DNA of 64,000 bases from assembly GCA_019637225.1 (NCBI GenBank), contig JAHBWC010000013.1, positions 1-64,000 on the forward strand, in the 5' to 3' direction. A program made the position numbers and the translations under genes. This DNA is from Labilithrix sp. GTDB lineage: Bacteria; Myxococcota_A; Polyangia; Polyangiales; Polyangiaceae. Below, piece by piece: positions 7,578-16,251 of this stretch; the first letter of the stretch is position 1; every line of letters begins with the position of its first letter. The notes beneath the pieces were generated by a model. It saw only the letters and a program-made list of their open reading frames with translations. It made no database searches and was not told the origin of the DNA.

Positions 7578-7657
7578 GCATCCATGGCGCTCGTCGATGG
7601 TCCGCGTCGTCCGTCCACGAACGACGCGCAGGCGTGGCGCGCCCCGAAGGCCGTGGT

Positions 7658-7663
7658 TATGGT
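7658..7663 (+). promoter_or_regulatory. TATGGT box before the GNAT gene
   Basis: Four of six -10 bases, 10 nt before the ATG at 7674. It overlaps a possible earlier ATG at 7659 and favours the later one. Confidence 0.3.
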
Positions 7664-7673
7664 CACGCGTCCT

Positions 7674-8864
7674 ATGGCTCCCCACTCGGATCTCGAGCTC
7701 TCTCCGGCCCTCGACGCAGACACCGATCGGCTCGGGGACGTCCTCTCCCACGCGTTCGGGTTCCCTCGGGACGAGGCGAGCTTGTGGTTCGAGCGCGCGG
7801 GGATCGAGAACCTCCGCGTCCTCAAGCGAGGCGGCGTCCTCCGCGGAGGGCTCGTCGAGATCCCGATGGGCCAGTGGTTCGGCGGCCGCTCCGTGACGAT
7901 GATGGGCGTCGCCGGCGTCGGCGTCGTGCCCGAGGAGCGCGGGCGCGGCGTCGCCGCGCACATGATGGTGTCGATGCTCCGCGAGGCTCGCGCGCGCGGG
8001 TTCGCGCTCTCGACGCTCTATCCGGCGTCGGTGACCCTGTACCGCCGCGCGGGCTACGAGCGCGCGGGCGCTCGCTTCGCGATTTCGTTCGATCCGCGCA
8101 TGCTCGATCTGCCGCGCGTCCCCGAGGTGACCGTCGGCGAGGTGAGCGGCACCCCCGAGGACGTCGTCGCGCTCTACGGGGCGACGGCCCCTCGCTTCCC
8201 CGGCTACATCGATCGCGGGCCGTACGTCTGGACGCGGGTCTCGAAGCCGCGCGGCCACGTGACCAAGACGTTCACCGTCTCGCACGGCGGCGCGCTCGAG
8301 GGCTACGTGGTCGTCTCGCACGCAATGGGCGGCGCGGACACGAGCGTGCTCGTCACGGACCTCGCGGCGACGACGTCGCGCGCCGCCCGAGCCATCCTTC
8401 GCCTGCTCGCCGAGTATCGGTCGCTTGCGACCGTCGTGAAGTGGCACGGCGGTCCGTCGGACCTCTTCACGAACCTCCTGCCGGAGCGTCATCACACGGT
8501 CTCGATCACCGATTCGTTCATGCTGCGCATCGTCGACGTGGCGCGCGCGCTCTCGCTCCGCGGGTGGCCGCGAGGCGCGGGCGGCTCGCTGACCCTCGAG
8601 GTGGACGACGCGTCGATGCCGGAGAACAGCGGCCTCTACGCCGTCACGCTCGAGGGCGGTAGGGCGACGGTCGCCACGGGCCGCGCCGCGGCCGGAGCGC
8701 CGCGCGCCAAGCTCACCGAGCGAGGCCTCGCCGCGCTCTACGCGGGCCACGCGCCGGCGCACGTCCTCGCGGACGCGGGCTGGCTCGAGGCCGACGACGC
8801 CGCTCGCGTGCTCCTCGACGCCTGGTTCGCCGGCGCCTACCCGTCGATGCGCGACTTCTTCTAA
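7674..8864 (+). CDS. Eis-like GNAT N-acetyltransferase with SCP-like C-terminus
   Basis: 396 residues. The N-terminal GNAT domain (about 5-150) carries the acetyl-CoA loop VVPEERGRGVAAHMM and ASVTLYRRAGYE. A second, degenerate GNAT half and a C-terminal sterol-carrier-like domain (SLTLEVDDAS through KLTERGLAALYAG) follow, as in the Eis family of enhanced-survival acetyltransferases, which acetylate lysines or aminoglycosides. The frame stays open well upstream by chance, so the start is a judgement: 7674 places a short N-terminus before the first GNAT strand and follows a TATGGT box; 7659 is the alternative. Transcribed alone and divergent from the sigma-like gene. Confidence 0.88.
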   Translation: MAPHSDLELSPALDADTDRLGDVLSHAFGFPRDEASLWFERAGIENLRVLKRGGVLRGGLVEIPMGQWFGGRSVTMMGVAGVGVVPEERGRGVAAHMMVSMLREARARGFALSTLYPASVTLYRRAGYERAGARFAISFDPRMLDLPRVPEVTVGEVSGTPEDVVALYGATAPRFPGYIDRGPYVWTRVSKPRGHVTKTFTVSHGGALEGYVVVSHAMGGADTSVLVTDLAATTSRAARAILRLLAEYRSLATVVKWHGGPSDLFTNLLPERHHTVSITDSFMLRIVDVARALSLRGWPRGAGGSLTLEVDDASMPENSGLYAVTLEGGRATVATGRAAAGAPRAKLTERGLAALYAGHAPAHVLADAGWLEADDAARVLLDAWFAGAYPSMRDFF

Positions 8865-8897
8865 GAAGCCGCGGCGCGGCGACGCGCGCGTCCGTCC

Positions 8898-8949
8898 GCG
8901 GCGACCGGCTCACCCGTCCGCAGGCGCGGCGACCGGCTCATCCGTCCGC
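8898..8949. repeat. 24-bp direct repeat spanning the antiporter stop codon
   Basis: 8898-8921 and 8926-8949 match at 23 of 24 positions, 28 bp apart. The inner copy contains the stop codon (8938-8940) of the antiporter gene. The outer copy holds an identical stop-codon triplet (8910-8912) in the convergent gap. This is the longest of the stop-codon duplications seen here. Confidence 0.92.
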
Positions 8950-10629
8950 CGGCCGCTCGTAGAGGCGCGTGCGCATCCTCTCCATCCTTCGCTCGCGGCT
9001 CGTGGCGCCGGTGTCGTCGTCCTCCGTCCTCAGCACCCCGGCGAGGGCGATCGCGACCTCGGCCTCGCCTGCCACGACCGTCGCGCCGGCGTCGCGGAGG
9101 GCGGCGGCCTCCCGGAGATGCGCGCAGCGGGCGAGGACGCGCAGCGTGGGGTTCGCGGCGCGCGCCTGGCGGATGAGCTCGGCGGCGTCCTCGATCTCCA
9201 CGCTGAGAATGAGGCTCCCCGCGGTCGCGATGCCGGCCTCCTCGAGCGTGCCCGGCCGGAGCACGTCGCCGTAGAGCGCGCGCTGTCCTCCGGCGCGCAG
9301 CCGTCGGACCGTGTCGAGGTTCAGCTCGACCACCGTCACGTCGGCGTCGTACTCGACGAGGATCCGGCGCACCGTGCTCCCGACAGGGCCGTGGCCGACG
9401 AGGATGCAGCGCCGAGGATCGACGGGCGGGAGCTCGCCGGTCGCGGGCGCGAGCGCGGCGGCGCCTCCGAACGATCGCCGGGCGAGCCGGTAGATCGTCG
9501 GGTTCAACGCGATCGAGAGGATCGAGGCGCCGACGAGCGCGTTCCAGCTCGTGTCGTCGATCACGCCGAGGCCCTTGGCGGTGGACCCGAGGATGAACGA
9601 GAACTCCCCGACCTGGGAGAGGGCCGCCCCGACCGCGACGGCCGTGGGCAGCGGCTTGCCGAGCGCGCGGACGACGACCATCGCAGCGAGCGGCTTGCCG
9701 ACCAGGACGACGAGGAGCACGAGCGCGATGAGGAGCGGCGAGCTCACGAGGCTCTTCGGATCGCAGAGCATGCCGACGGAGACGAAGAAGAGCACCGCGA
9801 ACGCGTCCTGCATCGGCAGTGCGTCGTTGGCGGCGCGCGCCGCGAACTCGGAGCGCCCGACGGCGAGGCCCGCGAGGAACGCGCCGAGCGCCATCGACAC
9901 GCCGAAGAGCTTCGCCGAGCCGACGGCGATGCCGAGGGCGATCACCAGCACGGAGAGCGTGAAGAGCTCGCGCGAGCGCGCCGCCGCGATGTGCTCGAGC
10001 GACCACGGGATGATCCACTTGCCGAGCACGACCACGAGCGCGACGAGCCCGCCGATCTTGAGCGCCGCCACGCCGAGCGCCGGCCCGACGCCGCCCGTGT
10101 GGCGGGCGCCCTCCCCGACGAACATCGGCAGGAGGAGCAGCGCCGTCACCGTGAGGAGGTCCTCGACGACCGTCCAGCCGATCGCGATGTGCCCGATCGG
10201 AGCGTGGAGGTCGCGCCGCTCGCCGAGCACGAGCGCCATCACGACGGTGCTGGCGACGGAGACGGCGATCCCGACGACGATGCCGGACTGCCAGTCGTAC
10301 CCGACGAGGCGGAGGAGCGCGGCGAGCGCCATCGTGGAGATCGCGCTCTGGAAGAGCGCTCCGGGCAAGGCGATCTTCCACACCGCGATGAGCTCGCGGA
10401 GATGGAACCGCAGGCCGATCCCGAACAAGAGGAGGATGACGCCGATCTCGGCGAACTGCTCCGCGACGTGGCGATCCGCCACGTAGCCCGGCGTGAAGGG
10501 ACCGACGGCGATGCCTGCGATCAGGTACCCGACGATGGGCGAGAGGCGGAGGCGCTTCGCGAGGAAGCCGAGCAGGAGGGCGGCGGCGAGGCCGCCCGTG
10601 AAGGTCATCAAGACGTTCAGCTCGTTCAT
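8938..10629 (-). CDS. CPA2-family monovalent cation:proton antiporter with TrkA-N domain
   Basis: 563 residues. About 390 N-terminal residues form 12-13 membrane helices with CPA2 hallmarks: RLSPIVGYLIAGIAVGPF, EIGVILLLFGIGLRF and a discontinuous-helix region GYDWQSGIVVGIAVSVAST. The polar pair in the transport core is present in VVEDLLTV. A Rossmann TrkA-N domain follows (GHGPVGSTVRRIL near 417) and should bind NAD(H) or a nucleotide to gate transport. The overall layout is that of YbaL/KefB-type K+ or Na+ efflux proteins. The start is ATG with AGGGCCC upstream. The 331-bp region upstream is rich in short repeats. Confidence 0.93.
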   Translation of the reverse strand: MNELNVLMTFTGGLAAALLLGFLAKRLRLSPIVGYLIAGIAVGPFTPGYVADRHVAEQFAEIGVILLLFGIGLRFHLRELIAVWKIALPGALFQSAISTMALAALLRLVGYDWQSGIVVGIAVSVASTVVMALVLGERRDLHAPIGHIAIGWTVVEDLLTVTALLLLPMFVGEGARHTGGVGPALGVAALKIGGLVALVVVLGKWIIPWSLEHIAAARSRELFTLSVLVIALGIAVGSAKLFGVSMALGAFLAGLAVGRSEFAARAANDALPMQDAFAVLFFVSVGMLCDPKSLVSSPLLIALVLLVVLVGKPLAAMVVVRALGKPLPTAVAVGAALSQVGEFSFILGSTAKGLGVIDDTSWNALVGASILSIALNPTIYRLARRSFGGAAALAPATGELPPVDPRRCILVGHGPVGSTVRRILVEYDADVTVVELNLDTVRRLRAGGQRALYGDVLRPGTLEEAGIATAGSLILSVEIEDAAELIRQARAANPTLRVLARCAHLREAAALRDAGATVVAGEAEVAIALAGVLRTEDDDTGATSRERRMERMRTRLYERPADG

Positions 10630-10960
10630 CGAGGGCCCTCTCTCCTCGACGCGCGGGACGTCGGCCCTCCCGCGGGCGATGACGCGTCGACGACGACGAA
10701 CGACCGCCTCCCGCCGATCGCGTCGTGTCGGACGTCGTCTCCTCGGCTCCCTCCAGTCGTACGTGTTGCGATCTTCGACAGCACGGTTCGCTCCCTATCT
10801 CCTTCAGGTAGGGCGTCGCGCGCGAGGGAGTAGGGGGGATCGACGGCCGGAGCGTTCTATCCGCCGAACGATCGGGGCGGCGGAGGCCCGCGGCGGGGGC
10901 GCGCGCGAAGAACGCGAGCGCAACATTCGGCGCGCCGCGGCATCGTAGACTGGATCCACC
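10630..10960. other. 331-bp divergent intergenic region
   Basis: No coding potential or recognised RNA. It separates the antiporter (leftward) from the metallophosphoesterase (rightward). It holds CTCCCT/AGGGAG and CCCTA/TAGGG inverted elements around 10790-10835 that could fold in the antiporter leader, and a TAGACT -10 box for the rightward gene. I compared it mentally with ydaO and yybP-ykoY riboswitch cores and saw no convincing match. Confidence 0.5.
10946..10951 (+). promoter_or_regulatory. TAGACT -10 box, likely leaderless start
   Basis: Nine bases before the ATG at 10961, with no Shine-Dalgarno between. Matches TATAAT at 4 of 6. Confidence 0.35.
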
Positions 10961-12133
10961 ATGGCGGCCCGGTACGTCGTCTTCTTCCTGGTCGCGTCGC
11001 TCGTGATGGGCAGCGCGCATCGCTACGTCTGGGCGCGGCTCGTCCGCGACGCGGCGCTCCCCGCGCCGTGGGCGCGCGTGGCGACCTTGGCGCTCGTCTT
11101 CCTCTTCGTCGTCCTGATGGCGGGGTTCGTCGCGTTCCGCTTCCTGCCGCGCTCGGTCTCGTCGCCGTGGATGTGGACCTCGTACACGTGGCTCGGCGTC
11201 CTCTTCTTCTTCGTGATGGCGCTCGGCCTGAGCGACCTTGCGCGCGTGGTGACCCTGCGCGTCCAGGCAGAGGGCGCGGGCGCGATCGACGATCCCGAGC
11301 GCCGCCAGGCGGTCTCGCGCTTGTTCGCGGGGGCCGCGGCGCTGCTCGGCCTCGGCGCGAGCGGCGCCGGCATGGCGAGCGCCCTCTCTGCGGTGTCGGT
11401 GAAGCGCGTGCGCGTGGCGATCGATCGGCTGGCGAAGTCGGCGTCGGGGACGCGGATCGTGCAGCTCACGGACGTCCACGTCGGTCCGACGATCGGCAAG
11501 GGCTTCATCGAGGACGTCGTCGCGCGGGTCAACGCGCTCGAGCCCGACGTCGTCGCGATCACCGGTGACCTCGTCGACGGCTCGGTCGCGGAGCTCGCCG
11601 AGCACGTCGCGCCGCTCGCGAAGCTCCGCGCGAAGCACGGCGTCTTCTTCGTGACCGGAAACCACGAGTACTACTCGGGCGTCGACGATTGGATCGCGCA
11701 CCTCGGCAAGCTCGGCGTCAACGTGCTCCGCAACGAGCGCGTGCGCATCGGCGGCGCGGAGGGCTTCGACCTCGCGGGCATCGACGACCACTCTTCGAGC
11801 GGGTACGGCGGCGGCCACGGCTCCGACCTCGCGAAGGCGCTCGAGGGACGCGACGAGGCGCGCGCCTGCGTGCTCCTCGCGCATCAGCCGCGCGGCATCG
11901 AGCTCGCCGAGCGGCTCGGCGTCGATCTCCAGCTCTCGGGCCACACGCACGGCGGGCAGATGTTCCCGTGGAACTTCGCCGTGCGGCTCCAGCAGCCGTT
12001 CGTCGCCGGCTTGCACAGGCTCGCGCGGGCGCAGATCTACGTCAGCTGTGGCACCGGCTACTGGGGACCGCCGATGCGCGTCGGCGCGCCCGCGGAGATC
12101 ACGGAGATCGAGCTCGTCGCGGCCACGTCCTGA
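10961..12133 (+). CDS. Membrane-anchored metallophosphoesterase (YaeI-like)
   Basis: 390 residues. Four hydrophobic segments occupy roughly residues 1-95 and a fifth lies around 110-140. A calcineurin-like phosphoesterase domain (about 155-385) carries all metal-binding motifs in order: DVHVGP, GDLVDG, GNHEYY, AHQPRG and SGHTHGGQ. Related YaeI enzymes hydrolyse phosphodiesters such as lipid A precursors in the membrane; the substrate here is unknown. The catalytic domain likely faces one side of the cytoplasmic membrane. It stands alone, upstream of a diguanylate cyclase gene with 188 bp between. Confidence 0.93.
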   Translation: MAARYVVFFLVASLVMGSAHRYVWARLVRDAALPAPWARVATLALVFLFVVLMAGFVAFRFLPRSVSSPWMWTSYTWLGVLFFFVMALGLSDLARVVTLRVQAEGAGAIDDPERRQAVSRLFAGAAALLGLGASGAGMASALSAVSVKRVRVAIDRLAKSASGTRIVQLTDVHVGPTIGKGFIEDVVARVNALEPDVVAITGDLVDGSVAELAEHVAPLAKLRAKHGVFFVTGNHEYYSGVDDWIAHLGKLGVNVLRNERVRIGGAEGFDLAGIDDHSSSGYGGGHGSDLAKALEGRDEARACVLLAHQPRGIELAERLGVDLQLSGHTHGGQMFPWNFAVRLQQPFVAGLHRLARAQIYVSCGTGYWGPPMRVGAPAEITEIELVAATS

Positions 12134-12321
12134 CGCGCGGGCGATGTGTGACATGCACGCATCGATTCGAAGCGCGACCGGGAAGCGCGTCGACGGGGTG
12201 CGGGTTGTGCCGTCATACCTTGGTCTACCGCGCAGCGGCCTCTTCACGATCGACTCCCCCTCCTCGAGGTGCTCCCGCTCTGGCGTCGCCGACGCGTCGT
12301 GAGCATGTTGCTCGTCGTCCG

Positions 12322-13164
12322 ATGGCGATGACGACGAGCGCCCCACCCAGCAGCAGCGGACACGCCGAGAGCGACGCGGCCTGGCAGCTCATCCGCGAGG
12401 ACATCTTCGACCGCCAGTGCGACGACGAAGAGCTCGAGCGTCTCCTCTCGGAGCGCGAGCTGACGAGCGAAGAGCCGCACACCGAGCTCATCCGGCTGAT
12501 GCTTGGAATGAGTCTCTGCCAGGCCGAGGCGCGCGCCCTCTACACGCGTGTGGTCGCACACCGGAAGGCGATGGCGGAGAGCCTCGGCCGCCCGGTGCAC
12601 GTGCGCGTGGCCGCGCTCGACCTCCTGACGAGCCGCCCGGCGACGCGCAAGAACCCACGCGAGAGCGTGCCGATCATGGTCGCGCCCGCGATGCTCGAGC
12701 GCGCGCTCGAGGAGGCCGGGGCCGACGCCGTCACCGGGCTCCCGCGCGCCGGGAACTTCCTGAACCTCCTCCAGCACGAGCTGCGACAGCGCCGGCGGCG
12801 CGTCACGGTCGTCTACGTCGATCTCGACGGCTTCAAGCTCGTCAACGACGCGCACGGGCACGCGCGCGGCGACGAGGTGCTCCGCACGATGGCCGCGGCG
12901 GCGCGCTCGGTGCTCCGTCGCGGTGACGTGGTGGCGCGCCTCGGCGGCGACGAGTTCGCGCTCATGCTCGTGGACGCGTCGCTCGAGGAGTCGCGCGCGG
13001 CGATCAAGCGCCTGCGCGCGCGCTTCGAGGAGCTGACCGCGCCGCTCGCGACGTCGTTCTCCGCGGGCATCGCGATCGCCGACGACACGTCGACCGCCGA
13101 CGAGCTGATCGCGTCGGCCGATCGCGCGATGTACGAGGAGAAGCGCCGGCGGGCCGCCAGGTAG
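12322..13164 (+). CDS. GGDEF diguanylate cyclase
   Basis: 280 residues from the ATG at 12322 (or 12328). The N-terminal ~130 residues are helical, with acidic residues and no recognised sensor. The C-terminal domain has an intact active site (RLGGDEFALM) that makes c-di-GMP from two GTP. An RxxD inhibitory I-site (RRGD) lies five residues upstream of it, so product feedback is expected. Substrate-site residues (DLDGFKLVNDAHGHARGDEVL) are present. It should be cytosolic. c-di-GMP could feed the polysaccharide synthase at 36.6 kb, but no PilZ domain is visible here to link them. Confidence 0.93.
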   Translation: MAMTTSAPPSSSGHAESDAAWQLIREDIFDRQCDDEELERLLSERELTSEEPHTELIRLMLGMSLCQAEARALYTRVVAHRKAMAESLGRPVHVRVAALDLLTSRPATRKNPRESVPIMVAPAMLERALEEAGADAVTGLPRAGNFLNLLQHELRQRRRRVTVVYVDLDGFKLVNDAHGHARGDEVLRTMAAAARSVLRRGDVVARLGGDEFALMLVDASLEESRAAIKRLRARFEELTAPLATSFSAGIAIADDTSTADELIASADRAMYEEKRRRAAR

Positions 13165-13202
13165 GACGACGCCGACGTCGCGCTCGCGAGGTAGCACGAC
13201 GC
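13155..13202. repeat. 18-bp direct repeat spanning the GGDEF stop codon
   Basis: 13155-13172 and 13185-13202 match at 16 of 18 positions, 30 bp apart. The TAG stop (13162-13164) lies in the first copy and an identical TAG at the same place in the second. Confidence 0.75.
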
Positions 13203-13220
13203 GTCCGGCCGTACGCGGGT

Positions 13221-13226
13221 TAGTAT
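13221..13226 (+). promoter_or_regulatory. TAGTAT -10 box, likely leaderless start
   Basis: Seven bases before the GTG at 13234, no Shine-Dalgarno, no convincing -35. Confidence 0.35.
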
Positions 13227-13233
13227 ACCGACC

Positions 13234-13926
13234 GTGAGGTCTCCGCTCCCGTCGCTCGTCTCGTCGCTCGCCGCCGTCTTGGTCCTCGTCTCGCCGCTCG
13301 TCGCGCGCGCGCAGGAGGAGCCCGAGCCCGAGGCCCCCGCGCCGTCGCCCGAGCCCGAGACGGTGCCCGAGCCGAGCCCCGAGCCGGAAACTCCGACGCT
13401 CCCGCCCTTCGCGCCGCCCCCGCAGGAGTCGCCGCCGGCCGAGGCGTCGCTGTCGCCCTCGGACATCCCGGAGCCGATGTCGGAGGGGCGTACGCTCGTG
13501 TCGCTCTACAACTCGGGCTTCCAGTGGGGCATCGCGCCGGGCGTCGTGTTCTCGCGCGGCAAGGCGGGCTTCGCGGTCGGCCTGCGCTTCGGCTACGGCT
13601 TCGACCTCGATTCGGTGATCGTCGTCCCCGGCGTCCGTCTCGCGGGCTATTTCATCGATCCGAACGTGTACCTCGGCATGCCGACCTTCAAGATCGTGCT
13701 GCCGATCGATCGCTTCGCGCCGTTCGTCGAAGGCGGCGCCGGCGTCGGGCACGTCGACGGCGATGCGGCTGCGAAGTCGGCGAACGGCGTGGCGCTGATG
13801 GGCGGCGGCGGCTTCATGATCCACTTCCGCCCGATCGCGATCGGCGCGGAGGCCTCCTACCAGGTGATCACAGGGACACGCTTCAGGGGCTTCGGCGTCG
13901 GTCCGATCCTCGCGCTCGGCTTCTGA
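13234..13926 (+). CDS. Outer-membrane beta-barrel protein with Pro/Glu-rich linker
   Basis: 230 residues. A signal peptide (to about residue 26, cleavage after ARAQ) is followed by a low-complexity Glu/Pro segment (27-80) that may span peptidoglycan or periplasm. The last ~150 residues alternate hydrophobic and polar residues with Gly/aromatic turns (FSRGKAGFAVGLRFGYGF, LAGYFIDPNVYLG) and end in Phe (LALGF), as expected for a small barrel. No enzymatic motif seen. The start is GTG at 13234. It runs in the same direction as the oxygenase gene 18 nt downstream. Confidence 0.8.
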   Translation: MRSPLPSLVSSLAAVLVLVSPLVARAQEEPEPEAPAPSPEPETVPEPSPEPETPTLPPFAPPPQESPPAEASLSPSDIPEPMSEGRTLVSLYNSGFQWGIAPGVVFSRGKAGFAVGLRFGYGFDLDSVIVVPGVRLAGYFIDPNVYLGMPTFKIVLPIDRFAPFVEGGAGVGHVDGDAAAKSANGVALMGGGGFMIHFRPIAIGAEASYQVITGTRFRGFGVGPILALGF

Positions 13927-13932
13927 CGGGCT

Positions 13933-13938
13933 TATTCT
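13933..13938 (+). promoter_or_regulatory. TATTCT box before the oxygenase gene
   Basis: Six bases before the GTG at 13945, within an 18-bp gap after the barrel gene. An adjacent GAGG could also act as a weak Shine-Dalgarno. Confidence 0.25.
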
Positions 13939-13944
13939 TCGAGG

Positions 13945-15135
13945 GTGACCGACTCTCCCGCTTCGCGCACGCCGTTCCCCGCGCGTTACGTCAACCTCGA
14001 GGCGGCGCGCCAGCGCTTCGGCAGCCGCGTCGACCGGCTCGGACGTCACCTCTGGGACAGCGACGTCCCGGCCGATCGCGTGATCACGGCGATGGACGGG
14101 ATGGGCAAGGGCGAGGGCTGGAGGCTCCTCGAGCGAGGGCTCCGCGGTGAGCCGATCCGCGAGGCTCCGCTCGCGATGCGCGAGCTGCTCGAGGCGGCGG
14201 CGCACGTCCCCGCGTGGGTCGACTGGAGCACGTGCGATCGCGGCGGCGCGCTCCTGATGCGGGCCGGCGCGCTCGGCGGCGCGGTGCTCGGCGCGCGCTC
14301 GCTCGTGCTCGGCTACGCGTCTCCGGGAGGCAACAAGCCGCTCGTCTTCTCCGGCCGCCTCAAGGCGCAGGCCGCGCGCCGGCTCAACGAGACGGCGCGC
14401 TTCGTCCAGGCCGTGTGCCGCCCGGCGGGGATGCGCCCCTTCGCGGAGGGCTGGCAGATCACGCTGAAGGTCCGGCTGATCCACGCGCAGGTTCGCAAGA
14501 TGATCCTCTCGAGCGGACGCTGGGACGCGGACGCGTGGGGGCACCCGGCGAACCAGCACGACCTCGCCGGGACGACGCTCCTCTTCTCGGCGGCGATCAT
14601 CGACGGGCTGCGGAAGCTCGGGATGCACATCCCCGCGGACGACGCCGACGCCTATATCCACCTCTGGCGGTGGGTCGGGCGCACGATCGGCGTTCACTCC
14701 GACGTGTTGCCCGCGTCCGAGCCGGAGGCGATGCGCCTCGCCGATCTGATCGAGCTCACCATGGGCGAGCCCGATCAGGACTCGCGCGACCTCACGCGCG
14801 CGCTCTTCGAGGCCGCGTTCGACGGCTGCGACACGAAGCGGAAGCTCCGCGAGGCGGAGCGGAACGTCATGTTCGGCCGCCTCGTCTGCCGCGAGCTGAT
14901 CGGCGACGAGCTCGCCGACAAGCTCGACGTCCCACGCCAGCCGATGCGCTACGCGATGCCGATGATGAAGCGCGTCATCACCGCGGCTTCGCGCTTCACC
15001 CGCGCCGTGCCGTTCGGCGAACGGAGCGCGGTGGCCGTGGGGACACACTACTGGGACCGGGTCGTCGAGATCGGGCTCCAGGGCGCCACCTACGAGTTTC
15101 CGCTCCCGAAGAGCCTCTCGAGCCTCGCGGCCTGA
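13945..15135 (+). CDS. MpaB/latex-clearing-type oxygenase (DUF2236 family)
   Basis: 396 residues, helical. The family core is recognisable: VRLIHAQVRKM, the GHPANQHDLAGT block and LHxWRWVGRxxGV-like segment. Members include rubber oxygenase Lcp and fungal MpaB, which hold heme b through a conserved His and cleave or oxidise isoprenoid double bonds. A lipid or polyprenoid substrate is plausible but not shown. No signal peptide is evident, so cytoplasmic or membrane-peripheral location is likely. Start is GTG at 13945. A lipoprotein metallopeptidase gene follows after about 50 nt. Confidence 0.88.
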   Translation: MTDSPASRTPFPARYVNLEAARQRFGSRVDRLGRHLWDSDVPADRVITAMDGMGKGEGWRLLERGLRGEPIREAPLAMRELLEAAAHVPAWVDWSTCDRGGALLMRAGALGGAVLGARSLVLGYASPGGNKPLVFSGRLKAQAARRLNETARFVQAVCRPAGMRPFAEGWQITLKVRLIHAQVRKMILSSGRWDADAWGHPANQHDLAGTTLLFSAAIIDGLRKLGMHIPADDADAYIHLWRWVGRTIGVHSDVLPASEPEAMRLADLIELTMGEPDQDSRDLTRALFEAAFDGCDTKRKLREAERNVMFGRLVCRELIGDELADKLDVPRQPMRYAMPMMKRVITAASRFTRAVPFGERSAVAVGTHYWDRVVEIGLQGATYEFPLPKSLSSLAA

Positions 15136-15186
15136 GAAAACCCAAGGCTCGTGTCACGATCTCCGTCCGAGCGCAGACGTCCGGTC

Positions 15187-16194
15187 ATGCGCCTCCTCCG
15201 CCCGCTCCTCCCTGCGCTCGTCGTCGTGCTCTCCGCGTGCACCGGCGAGGGCCGCTCGTCGGCGCCGCCCGCCGCGCGATCGCCCGGAGGCGTCGCGGCC
15301 CGGTCGGCGTCCCCGCCGCCCGTGGCGGGCGACGCGCCGGGCGCGAGCGCTCCGAGCAAGATGGTCGAGGCGAGCGCCGAGCCGGCCGCGCCGACCGAGC
15401 CGGCCTACGACATGGCGGCGGACCAGCAGCGACGGGCGAAGGTCGCGAAGGAAGAGCTCGGCGCGAAGACGACGGCGACGGTGGTGTCGGACCTGTTCGT
15501 CGTCATCGGTCCTCCCGGCCGGCAAGGCGGACAGTTCGAGCAGAGCGTCGCCCTCATGAAGAGCGCGATGGCCGGCTTCATGAACGGCCGCTTCGGCAGG
15601 AAGCCGAGCGAGGCGATCAGCGTCTACCTCTTCCCGAACGCCGCGACCTACGAGGCCTTCTGCACCCAGAAGTACGCCGCGCCCTGCATCGCGCACTTCG
15701 GCTTCTACCAGCCGGGCGACCGCTACATGGTCATGAACATCGGGCTCGGGCTCGGGACGCTCACGCACGAGATCGTCCATCCGCTCGTCGAGGCGGACTT
15801 CCCGCGCGCGCCGACGTGGATCAACGAGGGCATCGCCTCCGTCTTCGAGCAGCCGCAGATCCCGAGACCCGGCGAGATCCACGGCGGCAAGAACTGGCGT
15901 CACCCGCGCCTCGTCCGCGCGCTGACGGGCGGCGAGCGCGACAAGGCGCGGCTCGACCGCCTCTTCGGGATGCGCGACGAGACGTTCCGCGGCGACGGCG
16001 AAGACCTCCACTACGCGATGGCGCGCTACGTCTGCCAGTGGCTCGACGCGCGCGGCAAGCTCTGGCCCTTCTACCAGCGGTGGCGCGACAACGTCGCCGA
16101 CGATCCGACCGGCGAGAAGGCGTTCACCGAGGTGGTCGGGCTCACGCCCGCCGCGGCGCACGCGGTCTGGTCGAAGTGGACGCTCGCGCTCTGA
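15187..16194 (+). CDS. Gluzincin-like zinc metallopeptidase lipoprotein
   Basis: 335 residues from the ATG at 15187. An upstream in-frame GTG at 15151 would place arginines before the signal peptide. The lipobox is VLSAC. A long Ala/Pro/Ser linker leads to a peptidase domain with HEIVH (zinc His and catalytic Glu) and a downstream NEGIAS that supplies the third zinc ligand, the gluzincin pattern. The mature enzyme should be lipid-anchored and act on periplasmic or surface proteins. The substrate is unknown. Confidence 0.8.
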   Translation: MRLLRPLLPALVVVLSACTGEGRSSAPPAARSPGGVAARSASPPPVAGDAPGASAPSKMVEASAEPAAPTEPAYDMAADQQRRAKVAKEELGAKTTATVVSDLFVVIGPPGRQGGQFEQSVALMKSAMAGFMNGRFGRKPSEAISVYLFPNAATYEAFCTQKYAAPCIAHFGFYQPGDRYMVMNIGLGLGTLTHEIVHPLVEADFPRAPTWINEGIASVFEQPQIPRPGEIHGGKNWRHPRLVRALTGGERDKARLDRLFGMRDETFRGDGEDLHYAMARYVCQWLDARGKLWPFYQRWRDNVADDPTGEKAFTEVVGLTPAAAHAVWSKWTLAL

Positions 16195-16239
16195 CGCGCC
16201 CCGCGTCGACGTGACGGCGCCGAGGCGCGCGGATCGGGG

Positions 16240-16245
16240 TATCCT
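16240..16245 (+). promoter_or_regulatory. TATCCT -10 box, likely leaderless start
   Basis: Six bases before the GTG at 16252, no Shine-Dalgarno. Confidence 0.35.
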
Positions 16246-16251
16246 CGCTGT

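Noticed and set aside
6366..7673. Very long open frame upstream of the GNAT acetyltransferase
   Set aside because: It overlaps the EVE gene and the sigma-like gene in other frames and is Arg-rich. Only the part from about 7674 has a known fold.
10630..10960. Riboswitch in front of the cation/proton antiporter
   Set aside because: Small inverted repeats are present, but I could not match c-di-AMP, manganese or other riboswitch cores.
8861..12346. 1161-residue minus-strand open frame
   Set aside because: It overlaps the antiporter and the metallophosphoesterase, both with clear motifs. Its Arg/Ala/Asp-rich composition is the typical shadow of a high-GC gene.
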